Positions 1 through 9,849 of a DNA stretch of 29,551 bases are shown here, piece by piece. The position numbers and the translations under genes were made by a program. Every line of letters starts with the position of its first letter. The first letter of the stretch is position 1. The notes below the pieces were generated by a model. It did no database searches, was not told the origin of the DNA, and saw only the letters and a program-made list of their open reading frames with translations. This stretch comes from Asterionellopsis glacialis. Taxonomy: Eukaryota > Bacillariophyta > Plagiogrammaphyceae > Rhaphoneidales > Asterionellopsidaceae. The DNA lies in assembly GCA_014885115.2 (NCBI GenBank), contig WKLE02000593.1, forward strand, positions 17,378-46,928. The letters are read 5' to 3'.

Positions 1-3000
1 TCTCCCGATGGTAGTACATCCGTCACTATCGATAAAGAAATAATTGACTGTGGCGTAGATGGAGGTAAATTTACCAGCACTGATCCTTTCAAAGACACCA
101 AGCCGATCATTCAAAGGAATACGTTTCAATCTGATATCTCGGATGATGTTACTGAAGAATCTACTCTTGGATCGACACAGAGCTTCAAAAGGTACCCAAC
201 ATGGGTACTCCTTCTTATCGTACTTGCTGCTCTTTTATCTTCATTTGGTGCTGGTCTGGCTTTTGGTAACAAATATATCAACAAGGGAAACCAAGTTTCT
301 CAAGTTCAAGGACCTACTCAAATTGGAGATACTAACCAAGCTCAGGATAACGATAAGCCACAACAAAGCAATGACTACTCTAACGGTGATGATTTCATAA
401 CACCCGAAGTCACCAGTAGTGAAGACTCCAGCAGTAGTGATAAAACATCATTCCAGGAACCTCAACAAACTGAAGCACCTTCCCTTCCACCAACCAAAAC
501 ACCAACCCAAGCACCTTCCTTTCCACCAACCAAAACACCAACCCAAGCACCTTCTCTATCACCAACCCAAGCACCTTCCCTATCACCAACAAAAACACCA
601 ACCCAAGCACCTTCCCTATCACCAACCAAAACATCAACCCAAGCACCTTCCCTTCCACCAACCATAACAACAACGCAAGCACCTTCCCATCCACCAACCA
701 TAACAACAACGCAAGCACCTTCCCTACCACCAACGCAAGCACCTTCCCTACCACCAACGCAAGCACCTTCCCTACCACCAACGCAAGCACCAACGCAAGC
801 ACCTCAACCAGAATTCCTCGTTGGAGTTTACTACTACCCTTACGATGACAGCTTTAGTGAAGGTAATTACTTACGACGTCAACTTGATCCACCCCAATTT
901 CCAGAGTTGGGTTTGTACAATGACCGAGATCCTAATGTTCTTTCCAAGCATCTTCAGTGGACTCGTCAGGCCAACATCAATCTTTGGGTCTTAGAGTGGC
1001 AGGGACCTGGTACAAAAGGCGACGTTACAGCAATGGAGCACATTATGATACATCCAGAATTACCCGGAACGAAAATTGCCATGCATTATAATGCTCAGAA
1101 ACGTATTCCCTCAGACACTTTGTCGATCGATGAAGTATATGGTGATATTGATTACATAGCAAAGATTTATTTTAATGACGCCAACTATCTTACATTGGAC
1201 GGTCGTCCAGTAGTATACGTATACCTAACACGTTGGATGGAAGAAAGAGGTATTCTTGAGGACGTTATTGATTTGATGAGAACTGCTGCTGCTGACAATG
1301 GACATGGAGATATCTACATTGTTGGTGATCATGCCTTTGCAGATGCTCCCAGCGGCACTTATGGTGCTTTCGATACATTAGATGCCGTCACAAACTTTGA
1401 CGTTTATGGATCAATGGGGAATCCTCGATATGCATACGAATCCGGCGTCGAAGCTTACAAACAGAAACAAAAGCAATGGAAAGATGCAGCCGCACTTCAA
1501 AAGTGTGGTTTCATCCCATCTGTTACTCCAGGCTTTAACAATAGGGCTGTTCGGGATGGCCTGACCCCCATGTCAAGACGAATCAGCCCGGAAGCGGCTG
1601 TTGGGTCTTTATTTCAATCTTTAATGAAAAGTGGATTGGACCTTGTAGACGATTCGGCTGGAAAAATTTTGATGATCAATTCTTGGAATATGTGGAGCGA
1701 AGACACACAGATTGAGCCAGTGAGCGATGCCGGTTACACCGCATCTCCGCTGGGTATGACACAACATCTCAATTACGGTTCTTACGGCTCTGTGTTCCTT
1801 GATATTGTGAAAGCGGCTACGAAGGACGAAACCTTGATTCTCACGGACGAGGAACCACCTATGCCGTATCCTGAATACGGCGGTGACCTCACAGTTGGTG
1901 TGGTACGTATATATAGCTACTCCAGTTACCATTCTAGACGACGAGGTTTTGATGCATGGGTCACAATCTCGATTGCTTACATAAACTACTTCTCTTTCCG
2001 TTCCGTCTCTACTAAATTTCGTTAACTACAGTACTATTATCCCTGGCATGGAGGTAATGACTTCCACGGGAGGGAATACTTACGTGGAGAGCTTGAGCCA
2101 CCACAACTCCCATTACTTGGAGAATATACCGATCGTGACCCGGCCATCGTTGGACAACATCTTGCTTGGACACGAAGTGCCAATGTGAAACTTTGGGTCA
2201 CAAGTTGGTGGGGTCCGGGTACTACAACGGATATTACTACACGGGATGTAATCTTTAAACATCCAGATTTACCAGGAACCAAGATTGCCCTGTTTTACGA
2301 GGCTACTCGCTTAGCCACAAAAGGTAGCATGGAGGACACAAATTTTGAACTCGATATGGATAAAATTGAACCGGACTTTGATTACATGACAAAGACCTAC
2401 TTTTCAGACCCTAATTACTACAAGATTGACGGTAAGTCACTCTCCAGAAGTTAAAATCTTGTTTTTTTGGTGAGGTTGATTCATGTCTAACACACATTTT
2501 TCCTCCACCACTCCTATTGTAGGTAAACCAGTTGTTTATGTTTACCTTGCCCGCGTACTCCAAATGAGAGGAGATCTTAATGAGTTTACAAATCGTGTGA
2601 GGAATGCAGTGAAACAGCATGGTTATGACGTCTACATTGTTGGTGATGCAGCCTTTAAATATCCTAATAGTCAGTCCTTTGAGCTCTTTGAAGCCTTAGA
2701 TGCTGTTACGAATTATGATATGTATGGCTCACTTAATAGGCCACGCTTTGTTGGAGAGGAGGGAATTGAACTCTACAAAGCATCACAGGGTGCATGGCGT
2801 CAAGCTGCCAAGGGTAATGGTAAATGTGATTTTGTACCTGCTCTTGGTCCTGGATATAATGATAGGGGTGTTCGTCCTCAGAATGACCATGCTGCCATGT
2901 CACGTAGACTCACTGCCGATTCAGCAGAGGGCTCCTTATTCGCTGCACTTCTCCCTGAAGCATTCAATCTTGCTGATTCTGATACGGGGGGTATAGTTAT

Positions 3001-3193
3001 GGTCAATTCATTCAATGAATGGCATGAAGATTCTCAGATTGAACCTGTTGTGAATGAGGGACTTACTTCCAAACCATCCAGTCTTACTCAAGATCTTGAA
3101 TATCCAGCATATGGGAACTTATATCTTGACATCCTTCGAGATGCATCCTTGGCTTTCACTATGACCGAAAAAGCAAGAGAAGGGAAGAGGTAG
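1..3193 (+). CDS. Membrane-anchored tandem GH99/WbsX-like protein, 5' partial
   Basis: Exons are 1-1902, 2032-2431 and 2523-3193; 990 residues are visible and the start lies outside the window. The order is a cytosolic N-terminal stretch, one transmembrane helix (residues ~68-90, starting WVLLLIVLAALL), a Ser/Asp/Gln linker, a Pro/Thr/Ser stalk (residues ~159-270), then two homologous domains that both start VGVYYYP. This suggests a type II membrane protein with its domains in the Golgi lumen or outside the cell. Domain 2 carries NEWHEDSQIEP, matching the catalytic E-W-H-E signature of glycoside hydrolase family 99 (endo-alpha-mannosidase type) and the related WbsX-like proteins. Domain 1 reads NMWSEDTQIEP at the same place. 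Family GH99 acts on alpha-mannosides; the substrate here is not known. The splice joins restore VGV-YYYPW and DG-KPVVYVY exactly as in domain 1. A WbsX-type role in glycan synthesis is the main alternative. Confidence 0.8.
475..810 (+). repeat. Pro/Thr/Ser stalk repeat (APSLPPT units)
   Basis: Ten copies of AP-S-[LFH]-[PS]-P-T are separated by KTPTQ, ITTTQ or a single Q, followed by APTQAP. The DNA is a degenerate tandem repeat based on caagcaccttccctaccacc. It codes for a flexible, probably O-glycosylated stalk between the membrane anchor and the first enzyme-like domain. Such stalks are common in diatom surface proteins. The last three units are nearly identical at DNA level, so copy number may vary between alleles. 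Confidence 0.85.
1903..2031 (+). other. Intron 1 of the GH99-like gene (129 nt)
   Basis: Donor GTACGT and acceptor ...AACTACAG. The intron contains an in-frame TAA, and its removal joins GTTGGTGTG to TACTATTAT, giving VGVYYYP as at the start of domain 1. It lies exactly between the two repeated domains, in phase 0. Confidence 0.85.
2432..2522 (+). other. Intron 2 of the GH99-like gene (91 nt)
   Basis: Donor GTAAGT and acceptor CTATTGTAG, phase 1. Removal joins KID-G-KPVVYVY, which aligns with the uninterrupted LDGRPVVYVY of domain 1. Confidence 0.9.
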
Positions 3194-3924
3194 AAGAAAA
3201 AGTTACTCAACCCCTCTGTCCCTCCTTCTCTTGTTGACTCTCTATAGAAAGTGTTGAGGAAAACACAAAGTTCTTCAAATTCATATTGGAAGACCTTCTC
3301 CTTCTTAGTCACAGCCATTTTTTGTAGGCCAATACATGCATTAAGTTCAGGTATGGAATTCACTTGGGAAGTACAATAAAAAATATTTTGTACGCATATT
3401 ACACAATACAAACCTTGTTTGTTAAAAAAAGAGATTCAACTATCTCTAAAGAATTTTTTTTGGTTCCGTTAGATGGCCCCAGTAATCTTAGTAATGCTGC
3501 CACCACTTACTTCTTGGATTTCCTTTGTGGCCATTGTTTTGTTGCAATCTAGAAGTCTATTTTTTTTTAAAACCTAGCTCTTTGCCACCTGAAATACCAA
3601 ACCTTTGCCTTCTCATGGGCCATAAATGATGGCTGGTGATGGGACACAAAATCTATACTGTACAACATCGTGACGTAGATATTGTTTGTACTGCTACAAA
3701 AATAATTGTATGCCTTCGGTTTCTTCCATTTTTTCCTTGCTATCATTGCTTTTACATAGTACAACGTTATTTGCCACAAACAAGACTAAGTACTCCAGAA
3801 CAGTCATTCAAACAACAATGTTCTCTCACAAATTGTATAAAAACCGCCCTCCCAAAATGCAGAAGAAACCATTGATAATCTACAGTATTGAGCTTGGCAT
3901 AAGCACAAACTTCAATATGCCACA

Positions 3925-4288
3925 TTAGAAATAACCCCTTTGCCCCACGGAAAGTATCAGATCAGGATGTGAACTAAAGTTGTCAGTCATATCATCTTCA
4001 CCATCTTGATATGGGGACCGCGGTGCTGCCTGCATATCATAATTTTTCTGAAACGTACAATTCTTGTGTATGCTGGATAAACTGGTAACCTCATGCTTCT
4101 TTTCAGCTTTTTTAAAAATGAAACTTTGTTGAACCTCCTCTCTTCTTGGTCTCCTTCAAGTCACCCTTATTTCCATTTTTGTTATGATTCTAAAGAATAT
4201 GACATATCTGTATTACATAACTCTTCAAGATGTCCTTCAATATTGTTGTTGCAGTAGCATCTAAAATAATGCCGTAGACCACACATTT
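3925..4288 (-). pseudogene. Coding-like fragment with a stop and a frameshift
   Basis: Reading down the minus strand from 4288, one frame gives KCVVYGIILDATATT and ILKDILKSYVIQICHIL, then TAG (4192-4190). The same frame goes on with NHNKNGNKGDLKETKKRGG and STKFHF to a TAA. At an A/T homopolymer (plus strand T6A5, 4108-4118) a different frame takes over with KKAEKKHEVTSLSSIHKN, includes PRSPYQDGEDDMTDNF, and ends at TAA (3925-3927). The residue composition looks like protein rather than random AT-rich DNA. I do not recognise the family. It could be a decayed gene, a set of short exons, or chance. No start codon or upstream exon was found. Confidence 0.3.
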
Positions 4289-5306
4289 AAAAAAATGCAA
4301 AAATACTGTACTTATCGAGTTCTACTGTAACAAATCAGAGAATAACAAAGCTAGTCTAAGCAAAACTAACATGAAGATTCGTAATTTTTAAAATAATACT
4401 GTACAGAGCAAAAAGAAAGTGTTTTCACGACTGACTTTTTCTCATGAATATCACGGGGTAGGGTTTTTCTGTGTTACATACTAATATTTTTTCCTATTAC
4501 AAAAAAGAACAGCACCTTACTTATTCGTAGGTGCACCGTACTTAAAACTGTTGTATGTATAAGTTTAATGAGCATTTTTAGATGTTCTTATTGTCCATAG
4601 GAAACATTAGGTGTTTTCATCTGGACATTATCGACAGGTCATTATGTACTTCTCGAAAAGACTATTAATCAATGTGAAATAAAGAGTACGTTTTTGATTT
4701 TTGTTGAATTTCATCGGAGAACACTCGTCATGACATAAAGATGAAACATTCGTAGGGTCCAGACTGGCTAATACTCATCTAGCAACTCTTTGTGTACAAC
4801 ATTTTCACATATTTTTGAAATATTGGTGCTTTCAACTGGTCTAACATGTACCAAATAATTAGGGAACTACGAAAGATTATCGTTAATTAAATTCTGATAT
4901 CACACCAGTCGGACCCATTATTGACTGTACTCCACACAGATTTTAAAACTGTAGTAAACCAATCTATGTATGTCCTAGTACCGTCGTGGGAAATGACGGA
5001 CATGACATCTCGCCACGTCGGTGTATCCTACGCAATCCGTTACTTTTTCAGCAAATGAACGTAATAAATTTAATTTCTTATTTTTTTAATTTAATATTAG
5101 TCGTACTGTACCAGGCATATGTAATTTATATCTGTACTGTTTCCGGTGTTGGGTTTCTCCGAGTAGAAATAGGACTATATCGGGATTGTAACAAAAGCTA
5201 AATACCTGTACGTCATCGAAATTGGCAGAAATATAAAATTATGAATTATTATAGATACTATGTACTGAATGTAAACATCATACCAGTTATTTAGTATCTC
5301 CATCGA

Positions 5307-5455
5307 TACCAGGTATGCTTCCTAAATCACGTGTACCTGGTAGTCCTACGTCCTAGTTCAATATGATAGTATCGTACCAGCAGTTGCTGCAAGTAACTGT
5401 ACCGGGTACACCAAATTCCATACAACATTTTTCACTCTTAGAGGACCTACCGGTA
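5307..5455. promoter_or_regulatory. Cluster of TACC-N-GGTA palindromes
   Basis: TACCAGGTA at 5307-5315, TACCTGGTA at 5334-5342 (directly after a CACGTG at 5328-5333), TACCGGGTA at 5400-5408 and TACCGGTA at 5448-5455. All lie 250-400 bases before the Sec14-like start codon. The same motif recurs in other intergenic regions of this window. A role as a transcription-factor site is an inference. Confidence 0.35.
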
Positions 5456-5707
5456 GAGACTAGTTCCTACAGTATCATTATTCAATCACTTACCTTACCG
5501 TAGCAGAGCTCCCGGCACCGTACGGTACTTTAGGATCTGCTCTTTTTGTCGTCTTCTGTACTTACCTGTATCCGAATTCTGGAAGTACATTCATTGACCT
5601 CTTATATTACGACCAAAGCGAGCTAGAGGGCGAGAGAAAGAGAGAGAAAACTCAGAACCCCAAAGCAAGATTCTTCGCTCGGTTCATCATTAAGAATATA
5701 CACATAA

Positions 5708-6845
5708 ATGCACCAGATGTCCTCAAGATGTTTATCATCCATATCTCATTCGGCTCCAGTGTTCACGAAAGAAGATGAAGAACGCGAATTAGCTGAACTA
5801 ACTTCCGAAGACAAGGAAAAAATTCTTGCCGATCTTATGGGGGCATCTGCTGATGGACTTTCTTTAGACGACGACGATGTTTCCGTATCATTACTGGAAG
5901 AATTTGAGAAGGAAATGGACAAAATTCCACCCGAAGAGAAGGTGATATACAATGAAGCCAAAGAGCACTGCCCTCTCGTTGTTTCTGCAGAGAGTGATCC
6001 TGTACGATTCCTCCGTGCAAACAAGTACGACCCGAAGGCAGCAGCGAGACAGATGGTTCTCTATTGGGAAAAACGAGTTGATTTTTTTGGTAAAGAAAAT
6101 GCTTTTTTACCCATGACCTTGACAGGAGCACTGAGAGATGATTTGGAGATCGTCCGCGAAATATCACGTTATTGTACCATTCTCCCACCTGACAAACATG
6201 GACGAACTGTTATTGCTATCGATGGTACCTGTGCAGATGTTACCCAGTATGACAAAATTTGTATCGTAAGTGTTTACGGAATGGCTTTGTCACCGTACCT
6301 TTTTTCTGCACTACAGCACAGCTTACCAATGCTCTCCTCTTTCTCTCGCTTTCTTTTTGACACCCCCACCCCTCAAAAAGATTCGCTTCATCTGGTACGT
6401 GTATCATGTTGCACTTGAAAAAAAATCAACTCAAATCAAGGGAGTAGTTGCTTTGCAAGTATGGACGCGCAGCACTGTAACTAGATTCAATCGTATCCGA
6501 AATAAGCTACTTATACACTCCTTACGATACTGGTTACCGGTATCGATAAAATGTTTTCAAACAGTAACCAGGAAAACAAGTACAGCTCGTTTGGCTCCAG
6601 TGATGCTATTCTTCATAGGCCCAGCATTGAGGCAGCGGGTTGTCATACATTTTATTGAACAAGGGCTAAGTCCAGTACTAGATGCCTTGGAAACTTATGG
6701 ATTGCATCGTGACGACCTACCCAAAAGTATTGGGGGCAAGTTTGTTAGCAATAGCCGATGGATTCAAGATAGGTTAGATGCCGAGACAGTTGTAAATGAA
6801 CCTACTCCCGTCTACAACTATGGATTTTTGTTTGCTCAATCGTGA
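5708..6845 (+). CDS. Sec14-like CRAL-TRIO lipid-binding protein
   Basis: Exons 5708-6265 and 6381-6845 give 340 residues. The start ATG follows an in-frame TAA at 5705; a second ATG at 5717 is also possible. An acidic N-terminal region (residues ~20-90, with LSLDDDDVSVSLLEEFEKEM) precedes a CRAL-TRIO N-terminal segment (DPVRFLRANKYDPKAAARQM, from residue 97). The lipid-binding lobe follows from about residue 160. The join gives DKICI-IRFIWYVYHVALE, typical of the Sec14 core, and the end has ETYGLHRDDLPKSIGGKF, the usual closing motif. Sec14 proteins bind or exchange phosphoinositides and other lipids between membranes, mostly in the cytosol or at the Golgi. No GOLD or other extra domain is present. 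The ligand cannot be read from the sequence. Confidence 0.82.
6266..6380 (+). other. Intron of the Sec14-like gene (115 nt)
   Basis: Donor GTAAGT, phase 0. The acceptor is CCTCAAAAAG rather than a pyrimidine-AG. It is the only AG in the right phase that restores IRFIWYVYHVALE. A long pyrimidine tract (tctttctctcgctttcttttt) lies upstream. Confidence 0.8.
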
Positions 6846-6934
6846 AACTTATAAAAGTAGTTTATCACGACGAAACAAAACAACGTTTATAACCATATGA
6901 GAGTGGTTCACATCACCTGAGGTTTCAATAAAAA

Positions 6935-7349
6935 CTAAAATGGTGCAGGAATGAAAAGAATCGAGCCATCAGCTATAACAAGACTACGATGACCAAGTCG
7001 TGTCTTCAAAATCTCATCCAGCCCATTAAGGTCACCTTCAAAGGTTGTTCATGCTAGACTATACATGGCAAAAATAAACAAGTAGAGTTTTTTCCTTCTG
7101 TTGTTCTCGGAATTCTCATAGTTTTGTAATATTTAAACTTGGGAATATTAATTTATTTGTAGTATCCATAAACTTTTTAGGTTTGAATAGTTTGTTTTGA
7201 AAACGAGAGAATATCATGTAGACTTGAAAGTGTGTGAGAGAACCTGGGTTTACTCTTTGTCGTAATCTGGTGCGAATGTACTTGTAGAGATTATGCTGCA
7301 CATGAGGACTAAGATACGCGAGACTGACAACGAAGTGGTGGGTTTCCAT
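6935..7349 (-). CDS. Possible small spliced gene, 68 residues, unknown
   Basis: The model has exon 1 at 7349-7244 (start METHHFVVSLAYLSPHVQHN) and exon 2 at 7035-6935 (GDLNGLDEILKTRLGHRSLV, then IADGSILFIPAPF and TAG). Both pieces read like real protein. The intron 7243-7036 would be 208 nt, phase 1, with a poor donor (GTTCTC) and acceptor TTTGAAG. The frame between the exons is closed by stops. I do not recognise the family, and upstream coding exons may be missing. It could also be a gene remnant, so confidence is low. Confidence 0.25.
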
Positions 7350-7700
7350 TACATTTTAACACATTGCTTTCACACTCCTTCTCAAACTCTTTGAAAAGAA
7401 GTCATCTAGCTATTGTTTAAGATCTATGACACCTACTCCTCGTTGCTCATCAGTCAATCATCCAGTGTATCATGATTCTATACCACAAAATCTTTGAATC
7501 TTATTTTTTTAACACAATAATATCATAAGTTCTTTGAAAGGAAGTTGTCACTGCGAAGATGTCTAGTAGACACGATAAAATTTCCAAATTCTTTTTTCCT
7601 CCTGTGGTTCGCTTCGTCCTCACTACAAATGGTTGTAGAAAAAGTCACTAAAATATCATTTCTACTCGCCTTTCTATAATATTTCTAACTCACGTACAAA

Positions 7701-7733
7701 TATTATGAATATTCATAATAACAGTACCAGGTA
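7701..7733. promoter_or_regulatory. 20-bp perfect palindrome next to TACCAGGTA
   Basis: TATTATGAATATTCATAATA (7701-7720) is its own reverse complement over all 20 bases. Four bases later TACCAGGTA (7725-7733) begins. The pair lies about 370 bases upstream of the ArfGAP start codon. A dimer-binding site or a cruciform-prone element are both possible; neither is proven. Confidence 0.4.
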
Positions 7734-8092
7734 CTCGTATTTAACTTACTGATCGTTGGACTACATAACGAAAAAGAATATGTCCGTTAAAAATCAGTAC
7801 CTGTATTTTCCGAAGAAGCACACACACGCGTAGGAGCAGGACGTAGCCACTTCATGCTGAGCCGACCAGGCGCTTGTCCTCATCATCCTCCGCGCGGGGG
7901 TCACTACTTGTCTTTTTCGCTCGTTGTGTACCAGTAGTACCGCCAGGTACGAGTACAGGTACTCGTATTTCGTTTCCTCATTACCACATTCTGCCGATCC
8001 GCTCCTCTTCGCCTTTTTTCGTTGGCAAGTCGAAATACTTCATTTCTCTTCTCGTCCTTGAACGTGGTCACGGATTACAAACACTGTACATA

Positions 8093-9346
8093 ATGTCTCG
8101 TCCTTACAGCGCTCAAAGCAGCGGTAATCTCAAAGATGATGGAACAATTACTGCAGCAGGAAAAGGACAAGTATGCGTCCCAACAGCTGCCAAAAACGCT
8201 CAATTCAAGAAGCTCAAGGCAATGCGTGATAACTCCACTTGCTTCGGTAAGTCAGTCGTGACTTGTAGAAACTGTACCAACCTCTACGTGCATTTTACAT
8301 TAACTCGAGTCAATTAGAAACGTCGCGTCATTATTTCAAATCTAACATTATTTTTTGGTCTTCTCCATTTTTTGAATCATTTCTTCTTCAAAAACAAAAA
8401 AAAAGATTGCCCCAACACTCGTCCTACCTGGGCTTCTGTAACATATGGCGTCTTTTTATGTTTGGATTGTTCGGCGACACACCGTGCTATGGGTGTCCAT
8501 CTTACATTCGTTAGAGCTGTTGATTTGGATGAATGGACACAGAAACAAATTGATGCCATGAGACTTGGGGGGAACGGTAATGCACGTACATTCTTCCGTA
8601 AAATGGGATTTACAGATTTGTACGGTGGCAAGACAGAAAAGAAATACAAATCCAAGGCAGCTGTATCCTACCGTGCTGAATTGGCCAAATTAGTAGATGC
8701 CGAAGCTGCCAAACGTGGTGAAGGGAGTGCATCAGTTTCAAATGGTGATGCTGCTACCAATGATGCTAGTACTTTATTGCAAAACCTTGAATTGTCTCAG
8801 ACAGAGCAGCAACAAGCAGAGGCACGTGCCAAACTTGCCGCAGCACGAGGACCGGCTGTGCTCAATCCCAATGCCAAATTGGCATCGGCAATGCCAGGTG
8901 CTAGCAAGCTTCAAGTAACTCCACCTACCAGTGGTAATCTTGGTGGTGGAAATAAGTTACTCTTGAGGAAACCATCAAGTGGAAGTAGTGTTGGGTCGAA
9001 ATTGATGAAAAAGAAACCATCTTCTGGGGGAATCAAGCTTCGTGCTAACAAACTTTCTGTTGGTGGCAACACAGCGAATGGTACGAATGGTGAAGCAGGT
9101 GACGGAATGGCTTCCTTTGAAGATTTGGATGCTCAAGAGAAGGCAGAAAAGGAAGCCGCGGCTGCAAAAGCACAAGCAGCAGCTGACGCAGCCAAGAAGG
9201 AACAGGAATTAGCTCAACAACGGCTAGCAGCATTGAATGCAGCCAAAACTCAACCGGCTGCACCACCCAAACCTCAAATGTCGTCCATGGAACAAAACAT
9301 GGCCAAGATGAAGAACATGACTGGTGATTTCTTTTCGGGTCTGTAG
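8093..9346 (+). CDS. ArfGAP, ARFGAP2/3 (Glo3) type
   Basis: Exons 8093-8246 and 8406-9346 give 364 residues. ArfGAPs speed GTP hydrolysis on Arf GTPases. The Glo3/ARFGAP2/3 group works with COPI coats at the Golgi. The zinc finger is C50-x2-C53-x16-C70-x2-C73, split by the intron within the D52 codon. The arginine finger is R78 in [20 protein letters not shown], and [18 protein letters not shown] residues ([14 protein letters not shown]) match the family closely. The catalytic domain continues to [15 protein letters not shown]. Residues ~200-260 are basic and Ser/Gly-rich ([20 protein letters not shown]). Residues ~270-320 form an Ala/Lys/Glu-rich likely coiled coil. The end [15 protein letters not shown] may be amphipathic. 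Start 8093 is chosen over 7874 because the family domain begins soon after it and the upstream reading is not conserved in character. Confidence 0.88.
8247..8405 (+). other. Intron of the ArfGAP gene (159 nt)
   Basis: Donor GTAAGT, phase 1, inside the zinc finger. The acceptor is an A-run ending in AAAAAG, preceded by TTTCTTCTTC. Its removal gives [11 protein letters not shown], required for the C-x2-C zinc pair. Confidence 0.88.
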
Positions 9347-9849
9347 TATGTATGAGTCTGCCCAAGTGTAGAACTGCGCATGTTTTGATCGATAAGGAAC
9401 GCAGTTTGCACAAAGAATCAACGAGCCACGCGCTGCCGATACTTGATCTTATTTGGAATGGTATGTCAAGTTGCAGTTTACAGGTAGTGTATTGGATTCA
9501 ATCAGATAGTATTCTAAAATAGAACTTTATGATGATAAATAAAGTAGTGAAAATCTATATAAGTAATCTATATACAGTTGTATCTTCTATTGATAGTCCC
9601 CTTTTTATTTGTATTTGTTCATACCCCAAACACAGATCGAGAACCCCCCTCTCTTCTCTGCAGTCATTGCCCCTGATGTTTTCATATCATTGCCAAACAA
9701 ACATTCTGATGACGGCAAAGCGACAGAATCTCTTTTGTTTCAAACAAATCCTGTCTACACACGCACCTACCATTAAATCATCAGATATATAGCATGATGT
9801 TTGCATCTTACTTTTATTCCTTGAATCTGTGGTTTTTCGTTTCTTTTTT
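9347..9849. other. Convergent 3' intergenic region
   Basis: Lies between the 3' ends of the ArfGAP (+) and the six-TM protein (-). AATAAA at 9538-9543 on the plus strand, and TTTATT at 9813-9818 (AATAAA on the minus strand, about 32 bases after that stop), are possible poly(A) signals. Nothing else is seen. Confidence 0.45.

Larger units (their letters stand above)
3194..5707. other. AT-rich intergenic region
   Basis: No convincing intact gene. The first ~700 bases hold only short open frames. A broken coding-like stretch lies at 3925-4288 on the minus strand (listed separately). From about 5100 to 5600 the DNA is dense in GTAC, TACC and GGTA words. A purine run (agagggcgagagaaagagag and onward, 5625-5649) lies about 60-80 bases before the next start codon and is probably in the 5' leader. 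Confidence 0.6.
6846..8092. other. Intergenic region before the ArfGAP gene
   Basis: AT-rich. It contains a possible small spliced minus-strand gene (6935-7349), a 20-bp perfect palindrome (7701-7720), a TACCAGGTA site (7725-7733) and a GTAC-rich stretch (7927-7967). An open frame runs from 7874 into the ArfGAP coding sequence, but its translation has no conserved character, so I treat it as 5' leader. Confidence 0.55.

Noticed and set aside
410..802. Long minus-strand open frames (130 and 79 codons) across the APSLPPT repeat
   Set aside because: They are antisense shadows of the tandem repeat that codes for the Pro/Thr stalk; periodic DNA keeps several frames open.
3088..3411. Minus-strand open frame of 107 codons with some protein-like text (VNSIPELNACIGLQKMAV)
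   Set aside because: It overlaps the 3' coding end of the GH99-like gene antisense, has no recognisable family, and its start region is AT-rich. A small ATG-plus-GTAAGT pattern upstream (about 3531-3500) was too thin to build a model.
5559..5568. TACTTACCTG, like the 5' end of U1 snRNA
   Set aside because: The following sequence lacks a U1 stem-loop I sequence and an Sm site; a chance match in GTAC/TACC-rich DNA.
7874..8092. N-terminal extension of the ArfGAP from ATG 7874
   Set aside because: It would add 73 residues of Ser/Phe/Pro-rich text without family resemblance, and GTAC-rich promoter-like DNA runs through it; ATG 8093 fits the family better.
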